Shown: piece after piece, positions 8,140 to 19,577 of the stretch
Layout of the letters: the number at the start of each line of letters is the position of its first letter
How positions within the stretch are numbered: the first letter of the stretch is position 1
Assembly (NCBI RefSeq): GCF_016918015.1
Contig: NZ_JAERMK010000001.1
Location: forward strand, 326,805 to 390,804
Origin: Glycomyces sp. YM15
GTDB lineage: Bacteria; Actinomycetota; Actinomycetes; Mycobacteriales; Micromonosporaceae
Length of the DNA stretch: 64,000 nt
Reading direction: 5' to 3'
The notes under the pieces: model-generated
Databases searched by the model: none
What the model saw: the letters and a program-made list of their open reading frames with translations, nothing else
Told to the model about the DNA's origin: nothing
Translations under genes and position numbers: made by a program

Positions 8140-9534
8140 TCAGCCCGCCCAGTGCTGCCAGGCCTCGATCTGCTCGCGCACCAGCGCCAGCTGGTCGGCC
8201 ACCGGCTTCGGGCCCGTCGAGCCCGGGGTCGTGCGGCCCGCCAGGGCGCCGTCCACGTCGAGCACGGCCTTCACGGACGGGTCGAGGTGCTCGGAGATGC
8301 CCGCCAGGTCGGCGTCGGCGATGTCGTGGAGCTCGATGCCGCGCGTCTCGCAGTGGGCCACACAGGAACCGGCGATCTCGTGGGCGCTGCGGAACGGGAC
8401 GCCCTTGCGCACCAGCCAGTCCGCGATCTCGGTGGCGAGGCTGAAGCCCGTGGGGGCCGACGCGCGAGGGACCTCCACGTTGAACTTCATGGTCGCGACC
8501 ATGCCGGTCACGGCCGGGAGCAGGAGCGCCAGGTTGTCGAGGGAGTCGAAGACCGGCTCCTTGTCCTCCTGAAGGTCCTTGTTGTACGTGAACGGCAGGC
8601 CCTTGAGCGTGACGAGCAGGCCGGTCAGGTTGCCGACGAGGCGGCCCGACTTGCCGCGCGCGAGCTCCGCGACATCGGGGTTCTTCTTCTGCGGCATGAT
8701 CGAGGAACCGGTGGAGAACGCGTCGTCCAGCGTGACCCAGCCGAACTCCTGGCTCGACCAGAGGATGACCTCCTCCCCCAGGCGGGAGAGGTGGATCCCG
8801 ACCATCGAGCACACGAACAGGAGCTCGGCCGCGAAGTCGCGGTCGGACACGCCGTCGAGCGAGTTCGCCACGGGGCCGTCGAAACCGAGCTCCTCCGCGA
8901 CCGCGACCGGGTCGAGCGGCAGCGACGAACCCGAGAGCGCCCCCGAGCCCAGCGGAGAGAGCGCGGCGCGCTTGTCCCAGTCCCGCAAGCGGTCCAGGTC
9001 GCGCAGAAGGCCCTGCGCGTGGGCCAGGAGCTGGTGGCCGAGGGTGATCGGCTGGGCGTGCTGGAGGTGGGTCATGCCCGGAGCGGGCGCGTCCACGAGA
9101 CCGGCGGCCTGCTCGGTCAGGGCGGCGACCAGGTCGGTGAGGTCGGCGGCGAGGCCGCGCGCGTGATCGCGGCAGTACAGGCGCAGGTCCGTGGCGATCT
9201 GGTCGTTGCGCGAGCGGCCCGCGCGGAGCTTGCCGCCGAGGTCGCCGAGGCGTTCGACGAGGCCGCGTTCGAGCGCGGTGTGCACGTCCTCGTCGGCGAC
9301 GGTGCCGGTGAAGGCGCCGGAGGCGACGTCCTCGCCCAGCTCGTCGAGCGCGGTGAGCATCGTCGCGAGCTCGTCGGCGCTGAGCAGGCCGGCCCGGTTG
9401 AGCACGCGCGCATGGGCTTTCGAGGCCTTGAGGTCGTACGGCGCGAGGCGCCAGTCGAATCCGATCGAGGCGTTCAGGGCCTCGAGGGCGGCGGCCGGGC
9501 CGCCGGAGAAGCGGCCTCCCCACAGTTTCGCCAT
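8140..9534 (-). CDS. argH: argininosuccinate lyase
   Basis: This 464-residue enzyme splits argininosuccinate into arginine and fumarate, the last step of arginine synthesis. It carries the fumarase/aspartase superfamily signature [12 protein letters not shown] near residue 276, the N-terminal [10 protein letters not shown], and TAMSHxQ-type [11 protein letters not shown] in the middle (read MTHLQHAQ). Length is normal. ATG at 9534 has AAGGGAG about 9 nt upstream; that site lies inside an 11-codon ORF whose TAA stop overlaps this ATG by one base. It is the last gene of the operon. Its substrate-forming partner argG is not in the window. Confidence 0.96.
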   Translation of the reverse strand: MAKLWGGRFSGGPAAALEALNASIGFDWRLAPYDLKASKAHARVLNRAGLLSADELATMLTALDELGEDVASGAFTGTVADEDVHTALERGLVERLGDLGGKLRAGRSRNDQIATDLRLYCRDHARGLAADLTDLVAALTEQAAGLVDAPAPGMTHLQHAQPITLGHQLLAHAQGLLRDLDRLRDWDKRAALSPLGSGALSGSSLPLDPVAVAEELGFDGPVANSLDGVSDRDFAAELLFVCSMVGIHLSRLGEEVILWSSQEFGWVTLDDAFSTGSSIMPQKKNPDVAELARGKSGRLVGNLTGLLVTLKGLPFTYNKDLQEDKEPVFDSLDNLALLLPAVTGMVATMKFNVEVPRASAPTGFSLATEIADWLVRKGVPFRSAHEIAGSCVAHCETRGIELHDIADADLAGISEHLDPSVKAVLDVDGALAGRTTPGSTGPKPVADQLALVREQIEAWQHWAG

Positions 9535-9569
9535 TACGCCGCGTCTCCCTTGGTGTGCTTCACGGTCAT
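9534..9569 (-). CDS. 11-codon ORF coupling argR to argH
   Basis: ATG at 9569 overlaps the argR stop as ATGA; its TAA overlaps the argH ATG as TAATG. It encodes [11 protein letters not shown]. The segment TVKHT repeats the sequence at the argF start (GTG AAG CAC ACC), suggesting it was copied from there. It occupies the slot where many actinomycetes have argG (order argR-argG-argH). The likely role is to carry ribosomes from argR to argH; a functional peptide is not implied. It could also be a scar of argG loss. Confidence 0.45.
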   Translation of the reverse strand: MTVKHTKGDAA

Positions 9570-10110
9570 TGCTGGTGCTCCTTGGCGTCGTTCGCGGACT
9601 CGTCGGCGGCGTAGGGGTCGGGCCCCTTGCCGGCCCAGTGCAGCATCTGGTCGGCCACGTGGGCGCCCGTGACACCGTCGCGGGCGATCACGGCGATCGT
9701 GTCGTCCCCGGCGATCGTGCCGATGACGTCCGAGAGGCCGGAGCGGTCGATGGCGCTGGCGAGGTACTGGGCCGCGCCGGGCGGGCACCGCAGGACGGCC
9801 ATGTTGCCGGAGTGGTCGGCGCCGACGAGGAGTTCGCGCAGGAGCCGCTGGAGGCGGTCGGAGGCGACCTCGGTGTCCCGAAGGGGCCGTTCGCCTTCCG
9901 CAAAGATCGAGTAGACGGCGCTGCCGCCGTCGGTGCCGCGCACCTTGACCGCGCCGAGCTCTTCCAGGTCGCGCGAGAGCGTGGCCTGGGTGGCCTCGAT
10001 GCCGTCGGCGGCGAGGAGGTTCGCGAGCTCGGTCTGGGAGCGGATCGGGCGGCCCGAGATCAACTCGACGATGCGGGCCTGGCGGGCCGCCTTCGTGGTC
10101 GGTTGGTTCA

Positions 10111-10111
<1 letters not shown>
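9566..10111 (-). CDS. argR: arginine repressor
   Basis: A 181-residue ArgR/AhrC-family regulator, active as an arginine-bound hexamer on ARG boxes. The N-terminal winged helix has [13 protein letters not shown] and [17 protein letters not shown] (about 24-58). The C-terminal ligand domain has [15 protein letters not shown] near 131-145, where the paired Asp residues bind arginine. ATG at 10111 shares one base with the argF stop (TGATG). Tandem ARG boxes before argC, in this window, are its likely operator, giving autoregulation because argR lies in the operon. Confidence 0.95.
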
Positions 10112-12304
<2,193 letters not shown>

Positions 12305-12308
<4 letters not shown>

Positions 12309-13219
12309 TTCGTCTCCTGGACCATCGTGCCGACGCCGTCGGTCGTGAAGATCTCCAGCAGTGTGGAGTGGGGGACGCGCCCGTCGATGACGTGCGCTTG
12401 CGGGACGCCGCCCTTGACCGCGCGCAGGCAGGCCTCCATCTTGGGGACCATGCCCGCTTGGAGGGAGGGCAGCATGTCCGCGAGGCGGTCGGTGGTGATC
12501 TGCCGCAGGAGCGAGTCTTTGTCGGGCCAGTTCTCGTAGAGGCCTTCGACGTCGGTGAGGACGATGAGCTTCTGCGCGCCGAGGGCTTCGGCGAGCGCCG
12601 CGGCCGCGGTGTCGGCGTTGAGGTTGTAGAGGACGCCATCGTGGTCGAGGGCCACGGTGGAGACGACGGGGATGCGCCCGGCGGCGATGAGGTCGTCCAC
12701 GGCGGCGGTGTTGACGGAGGCGACGTCGCCGACGCGGCCGACGTCGACCTGCTCGCCGTCCACGTCGGCCCAGCGCCGCTTCGCGGTGAACAGCTGGGCG
12801 TCCTCGCCGGACATGCCGACGGCGAACGGGCCGTGGTTGTTGATGAGCCCCACCAGTTCCCGGCCGACCTGGCCGACCAGGACCATCCGGACCACGTCGG
12901 CGGCCTCGGGGGTGGTGACGCGCAGGCCGCCCTTGAACTCGGAGGCGATGTCGAGTTTGGCGAGCATGGCGGAGATCTGCGGGCCGCCGCCGTGCACGAC
13001 GACGGGCTTGATGCCGACGTAGTGCAGGAACACCATGTCGGCGGCGAACGCGGCCTGCAGCTCGGGGTTGATCATGGCGTTGCCGCCGTATTTGACCACC
13101 ACGATGGAGCCGGTGAAGCGCTGGAGCCACGGCAGCGCCTCGATGAGGGTCTCGGCCTTGCCGAGGGCCTTCTGGAGGTGGGGCGCGAGGTCGTCGAGAC
13201 CCGATTCTGCAAAGCTCAT
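12305..13219 (-). CDS. argB: acetylglutamate kinase
   Basis: A 304-residue amino-acid kinase that phosphorylates N-acetylglutamate, normally the arginine-feedback step. Motifs are [10 protein letters not shown] near residue 42, VVHGGGPQI near 80, and [18 protein letters not shown] near 200. The N-terminal helix (residues 1-30) is of the type found in arginine-inhibited hexameric enzymes. ATG at 13219 overlaps the argJ stop as ATGA. Confidence 0.96.
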
Positions 13220-14370
13220 GTGCTGTACGCCGAATTCTCGTGAACGTAGTCGTGGGACAGGTCGTTGGTCCAGATGGTGGCCGAGGCCGGGCCGTTGTGG
13301 AGCTGGATGTCGATCTTCACTTCGCGGCCTTTGAGGTCGACGAGTTCGCGCGGTTCCCCGGCGGCGCCGGCCTTGCAGATCCACACGCCGTTGACGGCGA
13401 CGTCGACCGCGTCGGCGTCGAAGGGCGCCTTGGAGGTGCCGACGGCGGCGAGGATGCGGCCCCAGTTCGGGTCGGAGCCGAACAGGGCGGTCTTGACGAG
13501 GTTGTCGCGGGCGACGCAGCGGGCGACCTCGACGGCGTCGTCCTCGACCTCGGCGCCCGAGACGGTGATGGCGACGTCCTTGGTGGAGCCTTCGGCGTCG
13601 GAGAGGAGCTGCTGCGCGAGATCCCGGCACAGCTCGGTGAGCGCCGAGATGAACGCGTCCGGCTCGGCCTCGACGCCGGAGGCGCCGGAGGCGAGGAGGA
13701 GGACGGTGTCGTTGGTGGACATCGAGCCGTCGGAGTCGAGCCGGTCGAACGAGTACCGGCAGGCGGTGCCGAGCGCGGTGTCGGCGAGCGGCTGGTCGAC
13801 CACGGCGTCCGTGGTGAGCACGACGAGCATCGTGGCCAGGCCCGGGGCCAGCATGCCCGCGCCCTTGGCGATGCCGCCGACCGACCAGCCCGCGGGACTG
13901 TGCACGACGGCGTTCTTCGCCACGGTGTCGGTGGTCATGATCGCGGCCGCGGCCTGCTCGCCGCCGTCGGCGGTGAGCGCGGCCGCTGCGGCTTCGACGC
14001 CGGGCAGGAGCTTGTCCATGGGCAGCTGCTCGCCGATGAGGCCGGTGGAGCAGACCGCGATTTCGACTGCGCCGCAATCGAGGAGCTCGGCGGTCTTCTC
14101 GGCGGTGGCGTGCGTGTTCTGGAAGCCCTGCGCGCCGGTGCAGGCGTTCGCGCCACCGGAGTTGAGGATGACGGCCTTGAGCTGCCCGGTGGTGAGGACC
14201 TGCTGGGTCCACTTGACCGGGGCGGCCTTCACGCGGTTGCCGGTGAAGCGGCCCGCGGCGACCTGGAGCGGGCCCTCGTTCACGACGAGCGCCGTGTCCG
14301 GCTTGCCGGAGGCCTTCAGGCCCGCGGTGACGCCGGAGGCTTTGAAGCCCTTGGGAGTCGTGATGGTCAT
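13216..14370 (-). CDS. argJ: glutamate N-acetyltransferase / amino-acid acetyltransferase
   Basis: This 384-residue enzyme recycles the acetyl group from N-acetylornithine to glutamate and may also make N-acetylglutamate from acetyl-CoA. The protein self-cleaves before the Thr in [14 protein letters not shown] (Thr180), giving alpha and beta chains; the nucleophile and the upstream Gly-rich segment are intact. NPNWGRI near the C-terminal third matches the family. A 67-nt GC-rich gap separates it from argC; downstream it overlaps argB by 4 nt. Confidence 0.95.
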   Translation of the reverse strand: MTITTPKGFKASGVTAGLKASGKPDTALVVNEGPLQVAAGRFTGNRVKAAPVKWTQQVLTTGQLKAVILNSGGANACTGAQGFQNTHATAEKTAELLDCGAVEIAVCSTGLIGEQLPMDKLLPGVEAAAAALTADGGEQAAAAIMTTDTVAKNAVVHSPAGWSVGGIAKGAGMLAPGLATMLVVLTTDAVVDQPLADTALGTACRYSFDRLDSDGSMSTNDTVLLLASGASGVEAEPDAFISALTELCRDLAQQLLSDAEGSTKDVAITVSGAEVEDDAVEVARCVARDNLVKTALFGSDPNWGRILAAVGTSKAPFDADAVDVAVNGVWICKAGAAGEPRELVDLKGREVKIDIQLHNGPASATIWTNDLSHDYVHENSAYST

Positions 14371-14437
14371 GCGTCTACTCCGGTCTGGGGAACGGCGAGC
14401 GAAGCGAGCCGGCGGGCGGGGCGACGGGTGCGGGTCG

Positions 14438-15451
14438 TCACGGTGCCACTCCGTTCACGGTGAGGCCCGCGGCCTCGGGGAGGCCGAGCATGAGGTTGGC
14501 GCACTGCACGACCTGCGCGGCCGCGCCCTTGCCGAGGTTGTCGATCGCCGAGGTGACGATGATCCGGCCCGAGTCCTTGTCGACCGTGCCCTGGAGCTGG
14601 ACGGCGTTGGTGCCGAACGTGGAGGCCGTGGAGGGCCACTGGCCTTCGCGGAGGACGTGCACGAAGTGCTCGCCGTCGTAGGCCTTCGACAGGGCGGCGT
14701 GCACGTCGGCGGCCGTCACTTCGGCGGTGGCCTTGGCGGTCACCGTGGAGATGATGCCGCGCGGCATCGGGGCGAGCAGCGGCGTCATCGAGATCGAGGC
14801 GGCACCGGTGGCCTGCTTGATCTCGGGCACGTGCTGGTGCGCGCCGACCTTGTACGCGCTCATCGCGCCCATGACCTCGCTCGCGAGGAGGTTCTTCTTG
14901 GGGGCGTTGCCCGCACCGGAGGTGCCGGAGGCCGCGACGACCACCACGTCCTCGGGCGAGGCGATGCCGGCGTCGAGGAGCGGCCGCAGGGCGAGGATGG
15001 TGGCGACGGCGTAGCAGCCGGTCGCGGCGACCCGCGTCGCAGCGGCGATGGCCTCACGCTGGCCCGGGAGCTCGGGCAGTCCGTACGTCCAGGTCCCGGC
15101 GTGGGGGCCCGGGTAGTAGGCTTCCCAGGCCGCGGCGCTCTCGAGCCGGTGGTCGGCGCCGAGGTCCACGATCTTCTGATCGGCGGGGAGCTGGGCGGCG
15201 AGCGCGGCCGACTGGCCGTGCGGGAGGGTCATGATGACCAGGTCGGCGCCCGCGAAGGCCTCCGGGTCGGTCGGGGTGAAGCGTCGGTCGCCGTACGCGG
15301 TGAGGTGGGGGTGGACTGCGGTGATGTACTCACCGGCGTTGCTGTGCGCGCCCGCTGCCACGACCTCGAGCTGCGGGTGGTCGGCGAGCAGCCGGAGCAC
15401 CTCGCCCCCGGCGTAGCCGCTGGCGCCCGCCACGGCGACCTGAAAAGTCAC
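14438..15451 (-). CDS. argC: N-acetyl-gamma-glutamyl-phosphate reductase
   Basis: A 337-residue NADPH-dependent reductase and first gene of the arginine operon. The dinucleotide-binding start VAVAGASGYAGGEVLRLL (about 5-22) and the catalytic Cys146 in ATGCYAV are present. The start is GTG at 15451, with GGAGG 6 nt upstream. Two ARG boxes overlap the promoter region immediately 5', so the whole operon should be repressed by ArgR with arginine. Confidence 0.96.
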   Translation of the reverse strand: MTFQVAVAGASGYAGGEVLRLLADHPQLEVVAAGAHSNAGEYITAVHPHLTAYGDRRFTPTDPEAFAGADLVIMTLPHGQSAALAAQLPADQKIVDLGADHRLESAAAWEAYYPGPHAGTWTYGLPELPGQREAIAAATRVAATGCYAVATILALRPLLDAGIASPEDVVVVAASGTSGAGNAPKKNLLASEVMGAMSAYKVGAHQHVPEIKQATGAASISMTPLLAPMPRGIISTVTAKATAEVTAADVHAALSKAYDGEHFVHVLREGQWPSTASTFGTNAVQLQGTVDKDSGRIIVTSAIDNLGKGAAAQVVQCANLMLGLPEAAGLTVNGVAP

Positions 15452-15464
15452 TGGAAACCTCCAT

Positions 15465-15502
15465 GTTGAATGACTATGCAGAGTACTGTATCAGCATTCA
15501 GA
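15465..15502 (-). promoter_or_regulatory. two tandem ARG boxes, operator of the arg operon
   Basis: On the plus strand TGAAT-GACT-ATGCA (15467-15480) and TGTAT-CAGC-ATTCA (15487-15500) each match the ARG-box core TGAAT-N4-ATTCA with one mismatch. As 18-bp boxes they are 2 bp apart, close to the paired spacing seen where ArgR hexamers bind. A possible -10, TACAGT on the minus strand (15490-15485), lies inside the second box. The argC start is 14 bp further on. Confidence 0.8.
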
Positions 15503-15597
15503 CCGGGCGTCGCGCTTGTATACCGGAAGCTGAGACGTGATCATCGCCCTGTTCGCGCGACATCCGACCCCCGGCCTCCAGAAGCCCCGCCCCGACC

Positions 15598-16239
15598 TCA
15601 GCGTGCCTGCTCGCGGGCGAAGATGGCCGCCTGCACCCGGCTGGCCAACCCGAGTTTCGCGAGCACCCGCGTGACGTGCGACTTCACCGTAGCCTCGGCC
15701 ATACCGAGCTCCCCCGCGATCTCCGCGTTCGACATCCCCTCGCCGATGAGCGCGAGCACCTCGGTCTCGCGCGGTGTCAGATTCGCCAGTCCCGCGTCGT
15801 CGACCGCGATCGGCGCGTAGGCCGGACGCGAGCGCGCGAACTCGGCGATGAGCCCGCGCGTGACCGCCGGCGAGATGAGCCCGTCACCGCGCGCGATCGT
15901 GCGCACCGCCTCCACCAGCGTCTCGGCGTCGGCGTCCTTGAGAAGGAACCCGCTGGCCCCGGCCCGGAGGGCGTCGAACACGTTCTCGTCCTCGCCGTAG
16001 CTGGTCAGCACCAGCACGTCCGCGACGCCGCGCAGCTCGGCCGCGGCCGCGATGCCGTCCTTGCGGGGCATCCGCACGTCCATGACGACCACGTCCGGGC
16101 GGAGGTCGCCCGCGAGCGCGACCGCCTCGACGCCGTCGGCGGCCTCGCCGACCACCTCGATGTCGTCGGCGCTGTCCAGGAGCATCCGCAACCCGGCGCG
16201 GACCGCCGCGTGGTCGTCGGCGAGCAGGACCTTGATCAT
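15598..16239 (-). CDS. NarL/LuxR-family response regulator
   Basis: A response regulator of 213 residues. The receiver domain has the LADDH acidic pair, phosphoacceptor Asp54 in VVMDVRMPRKDG and Lys in FLLKDADA. The C-terminal LuxR HTH has LTPRETEVLALIGEGMSN and EATVKSHVTRVLAKL. ATG at 16239 shares one base with the kinase stop (TGATG); a TTG one codon earlier is less likely. It forms a two-gene unit with the upstream kinase. Targets are unknown. Confidence 0.92.
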   Translation of the reverse strand: MIKVLLADDHAAVRAGLRMLLDSADDIEVVGEAADGVEAVALAGDLRPDVVVMDVRMPRKDGIAAAAELRGVADVLVLTSYGEDENVFDALRAGASGFLLKDADAETLVEAVRTIARGDGLISPAVTRGLIAEFARSRPAYAPIAVDDAGLANLTPRETEVLALIGEGMSNAEIAGELGMAEATVKSHVTRVLAKLGLASRVQAAIFAREQAR

Positions 16240-17471
16240 CAACGTGCACTCCGTTTCAGGAAGCGGCCGGCAGGCGCCGGCGGTGCGGGCTCGTCGAGGC
16301 CGCCGGTGGGGATCTCGGCGCGGACGCGCCAGCGGCGGCCCTCCGGCCCGGCCCGCACCTCGCCGCCGAGGATCCGCACCCGCTCGGTCATGCCGACCAG
16401 GCCCGCTCCCCCGCTGGGCACCTCGTCCCCGCCGGGACGCACCGCGTTCTCGACCTCGACCGTGATCCGCCCGTCCCCGTACCGGATCGCGACGGCGGCG
16501 TCCGAACCGTACTTGAGCACGTTCGTCAGCGCCTCCTGCACCACCCGGTACGCGGTCAGCTCCACCTCCCCCGGCAGCGCCCGCTCGGGCCCCTCCACGG
16601 TGAAGTCCACGTCGAGACCGACCTTCCGCATCCGCTCGACCAGCTCCGGCACCTGGTCGAGCCGGAACGACGCCAGCTCCTCACCGGTCCCGTTGTCCGT
16701 GGCGCGCAGCAGACCGATGATGCGCCGCAGCTCTGCCAGCCCCTCGACGCTCGAGGAGCGGATCGCGGCCACGGACATGCGCACGGTCTCGGCGTCGAGA
16801 TCCTTGCGGGCCTGCAGGGCGGTGGACTGCAACGCGATCGCCGAGAGGTAGTTCGCGACGGTGTCGTGCAGTTCGCGCGCCATCAGCGTGCGCTCGCGCA
16901 GGACCGCCTCGCGGCGCCGCACGTCCGCGAGCCGCGCGGTCTGCTCGGCCCGTTCGGATTCGAGCATCGCCCGCTCGTGGGCCTGGCGGACGATGATCGC
17001 CGTGAAGATCGGAGAGGCGAGGACCAGCGCGGCGATCGCCAGCATGCTGATCACCGCGGCAGCCCTGCCGTCCGCGACCGCGACGTAGACCCCGGTCGCC
17101 AGCACCGCGGCCACGGCGACGGGCAGCATGATCCGGAGCCCGCGCCGGGACCCGTAGCGGGCGTACGCGTACAGGTTGTCGGTGAAGACGAACACGACCG
17201 CGAGCGAGAACCCGATCGCGACCTCGGCGCCGAAGCCGATGAGGCCCAACGCGAGGGTCAGTCCGGGCCGGGCACGCCGCAGGACGACACCCGTGCAGAC
17301 GAAGGCCAGCGGGATGAACCGCACCCAGTGCGGCACCTCGATGCCGAACCGCTCGTAGCTGCCGAGCGCGAGCAGCAGCGAGCCCACGGCGAACAGGAGG
17401 ACGGCCGCGATCGCATCGGGGCGTTTGACCGCACGGAGGTTGAGGACGCTGCGGCAGGGCGGGCTGGTCAT
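16239..17471 (-). CDS. sensor histidine kinase, NarL-partner type
   Basis: A 410-residue membrane histidine kinase. Five or six hydrophobic segments occupy about residues 15-155; a coiled region leads into LMARELHDTVANYLSAI with the phosphoacceptor His near 202. VQEALTNVLKYG is the N-box and GGAGLVGMTERVRILGG the ATP lid. Overlap with the regulator gene indicates coupled expression. It is similar in design to the pair at 96-1903, but the two are separate pairs rather than a local duplication. Confidence 0.9.
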   Translation of the reverse strand: MTSPPCRSVLNLRAVKRPDAIAAVLLFAVGSLLLALGSYERFGIEVPHWVRFIPLAFVCTGVVLRRARPGLTLALGLIGFGAEVAIGFSLAVVFVFTDNLYAYARYGSRRGLRIMLPVAVAAVLATGVYVAVADGRAAAVISMLAIAALVLASPIFTAIIVRQAHERAMLESERAEQTARLADVRRREAVLRERTLMARELHDTVANYLSAIALQSTALQARKDLDAETVRMSVAAIRSSSVEGLAELRRIIGLLRATDNGTGEELASFRLDQVPELVERMRKVGLDVDFTVEGPERALPGEVELTAYRVVQEALTNVLKYGSDAAVAIRYGDGRITVEVENAVRPGGDEVPSGGAGLVGMTERVRILGGEVRAGPEGRRWRVRAEIPTGGLDEPAPPAPAGRFLKRSAR

Positions 17472-17587
17472 GGCCCCATCCCATCATGCCCGGCGGGCCG
17501 GGGCGTCGGTCTGGATGCCGATCCCGAACTCCGACTTTGGTCGCACCCGGCGCGTGCGCACCACGCGCGTACCGCCATCATGGACGC

Positions 17588-17989
17588 GTGCCACCCTCGA
17601 ACCACGATCCCGGCGAAGCCGAATGGGCCCGCTACACGGGCCCCTCCCGCACTCTCGTCCTGCTCAACGCGCTCTCGGCGCTCGTCTTGGAGCTGGCGAT
17701 GTTCGCCTTCGTCGTCTGGTGGGTCCTCGCGCTCGACCTCGCGCTGTGGGCGCGGATCCCGCTCGCCGTGGCGGCCTTCGGGGCGTACGCGGCACTCTGG
17801 GGCCTGCTGGTCTCACCGAAGGCCCGCTACCCGTTGCCGACGCCGTGGACCGTCGTCTTCAAACTGGCCGCTTTCGGCGGCGCCGCGCTGGCGCTGTGGG
17901 ACGTGGGCCATTCGGCCGCGGCGGTCGCGTTCGCGGTGCTGGCCGCCGCCAGCACCGCGGTGACGACCTATGTCAGGACCCGCCCTTGA
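17588..17989 (+). CDS. YrdB/DUF2568 family membrane protein
   Basis: A 133-residue protein with four hydrophobic segments. LNALSALVLELAMF, the central ARIPLAVAAFGAYAALWG and SPKARYPLP followed by two helices match the YrdB (DUF2568) family, whose function is unknown. GTG at 17588 is chosen because CATCAT sits 6 nt upstream in the leaderless position and the family pattern begins soon after; the longer frame from 17486 starts with Arg-rich sequence. Its last 17 nt overlap the convergent DUF4190 gene. Confidence 0.7.
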   Translation: MPPSNHDPGEAEWARYTGPSRTLVLLNALSALVLELAMFAFVVWWVLALDLALWARIPLAVAAFGAYAALWGLLVSPKARYPLPTPWTVVFKLAAFGGAALALWDVGHSAAAVAFAVLAAASTAVTTYVRTRP

Positions 17990-19167
17990 ACAGACTGCCC
18001 AGCAGTCTGAACGCCCAGGTCGGGTCGTCGGTCGGGAAGTCGGAGTACCAGTCGCCTTCCTCGAGCTCGTTGAACGCGCTGCCGACGACCACGAACACGA
18101 AGATGTAGTAGGCGATCCAGAAGATGGTCGCGGCCACCCCGATCCAGCCGAGCACCACTCCGGCGGTGGCCATGCCGTCGCCCTGGTCGCCGGTCTCGCG
18201 GATCTGGCGCTTCGCGATGTTGCCGAAGATGAGCGCGAGGATGCCCAGCGGGCTGCACACGCCGACGATGCCGCAGACCATCGCCGCGATGGCCATGCCG
18301 TTCGTGGGGCGCGGGGGCACGTACGGCGGGTACCCGTAGGGCTGCTGCGGGTACGGAGCGTACGGAGGTGGTACTGGCTGCTGGTACTGCGGCGGTTCCT
18401 GTGGCTGGGAACCGGGATCGGGCGTGGTCATCCGGGGCACCTCTCAGAAAGAACTGCCCACAGCTTAAGCGCTCCGAGCCAGTCCCCTGTGCCCCCGAGG
18501 CGTCCGCCGTCTCGAGAACCCCTTCCCGAAGGGCGCGTTCGCGGTCGAGGAGGGGCGAGAACGCCCACCAGGTGAAGACGGCCACGGCCGCACCGGTCGC
18601 GGTGCCCGCGATCGTGTCCGTCAGCCAGTGGGCGTGCTGCCAGTTCCGGGAGAGCATCATGGCGCAGGTCAAGACCACCGCGACCGGCCACCAGCGCTTC
18701 AGGTGCCGGGCGGGGACCACCAGGACGGCGATGACGACCACGACCGCGGCCATGCGGGAGGCGTGCCCGGAGGGGAACGCCCAGGAGCCGGTGTCGACCG
18801 TGATGTCGATCGGGCGCGGCCGCTCCCCGACGGCTTTGATCCCGTCGGTGATGAGTTTGGTGGCGGCCAGCGCCGCGATGGCGTAGACGGCGGAACGCCA
18901 GCGCCGTACGACGAGCAGTGCGACGACCGCGGCGGTGCCGAGGACGAGGCCGAGTTCGCCGCCGAGGAAGTTGAAGAATTCCGAGACATGCCACAGGGGA
19001 CTGTCGACCGGGCTGCCGACGAGGCCGTTCCACCAGTCGTCGAGGCCCTGCCATGGCGGGCTTTCAGGGTCGGTGCGCAACCAGATCGCGTCGCCGAGCA
19101 CCGCCAACGGCACCGCGATCGCGAGGGCCAGGAGCAGTCGCGACCGCGGGAAGCCGTTGGGAGTCAC
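17968..19167 (-). CDS. PAP2-family phosphatase; frame runs on into the next gene
   Basis: Residues 1-230 are a typical membrane PAP2 lipid-phosphate phosphatase: five to six TMs and the three catalytic motifs KAVGERPRP (K...RP), PSGHASRMAAV (SGH) and SRNWQHAHWLTDTIAG (SR...H...D). The rest, to residue 399, is Arg/His-rich and lies over the DUF4190 gene in another frame, so it is unlikely to be protein. One frame away a TAA stop stands at 18467-18465, just before the next gene's ribosome site. A one-base indel, real or a sequencing error, would explain this. GTG at 19167 starts one base after the upstream DUF4190 stop. Confidence 0.75.
   Translation of the reverse strand: MTPNGFPRSRLLLALAIAVPLAVLGDAIWLRTDPESPPWQGLDDWWNGLVGSPVDSPLWHVSEFFNFLGGELGLVLGTAAVVALLVVRRWRSAVYAIAALAATKLITDGIKAVGERPRPIDITVDTGSWAFPSGHASRMAAVVVVIAVLVVPARHLKRWWPVAVVLTCAMMLSRNWQHAHWLTDTIAGTATGAAVAVFTWWAFSPLLDRERALREGVLETADASGAQGTGSERLSCGQFFLRGAPDDHARSRFPATGTAAVPAASTTSVRSVPAAALRVPAVRAPAPHERHGHRGDGLRHRRRVQPAGHPRAHLRQHREAPDPRDRRPGRRHGHRRSGARLDRGGRDHLLDRLLHLRVRGRRQRVQRARGRRLVLRLPDRRPDLGVQTAGQSVQGRVLT
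17973..18431 (-). CDS. DUF4190-type membrane protein
   Basis: A 152-residue protein with a Pro/Gln/Tyr-rich cytoplasmic N-terminus (about 1-42), then NGMAIAAMVCGIVGVC and a second helix around GVVLGWIGVAATIFWIAYY. This two-helix layout with a QxxRxxGxxG linker is typical of DUF4190 proteins of actinomycetes; function unknown. ATG at 18431 is preferred over 18440 because GAGAGG lies 8 nt upstream. It is the third gene of a cluster with PAP2 and another DUF4190 protein. The PAP2 reading frame runs over it entirely in another frame. Confidence 0.8.
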   Translation of the reverse strand: MTTPDPGSQPQEPPQYQQPVPPPYAPYPQQPYGYPPYVPPRPTNGMAIAAMVCGIVGVCSPLGILALIFGNIAKRQIRETGDQGDGMATAGVVLGWIGVAATIFWIAYYIFVFVVVGSAFNELEEGDWYSDFPTDDPTWAFRLLGSLFKGGS

Positions 19168-19168
19168 G

Positions 19169-19540
19169 CTAGTAGCCCGGGGAGTTCGAGATGGTCGTCG
19201 CCGCGGTGGAGACCACGGAGATCATGATGATGAAGTAGGCGACCCAGACCAGCGAGAAGGCGATGCCGATCCAGCCGAGGACGCGCCCGGCCTTGGCCAT
19301 CGGGCGGCCGATGCCCATGCCCATGTCGATCTCCCGCTGGGCGCTCTTGCCGAGCACGAGCGAGATGATGCCGAGCAGGCCGGTGCAGAACAGGACGCCG
19401 CAGACGAGGGCCGCGACGGCCTTGCCGTTGATCTCGACCCCGGCCTGCGGGTAGCCGGGGGCCTGCTGGGGGTAGGCCGGGGGCTGCGGCTGCATCCCGG
19501 GGGGTTGGGACTGCTGTTGCGCGTAGGGGTCGAACGTCAT
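19169..19540 (-). CDS. DUF4190-type membrane protein, first of cluster
   Basis: A 123-residue protein with a Gln/Pro/Tyr-rich N-terminal half and two helices (GKAVAALVCGVLFCTGLLG and LGWIGIAFSLVWVAYFIIM). It resembles the protein encoded two genes downstream in both order and motifs, so the pair is probably an old duplication around the PAP2 gene. ATG at 19540 is preferred to the GTG one codon earlier because AGAGGAG then has 6-nt spacing. Function unknown. Confidence 0.8.
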   Translation of the reverse strand: MTFDPYAQQQSQPPGMQPQPPAYPQQAPGYPQAGVEINGKAVAALVCGVLFCTGLLGIISLVLGKSAQREIDMGMGIGRPMAKAGRVLGWIGIAFSLVWVAYFIIMISVVSTAATTISNSPGY

Positions 19541-19577
19541 CACGGGCTCCTCTTAATCGGGCAAGGTTGCGCGAGCA

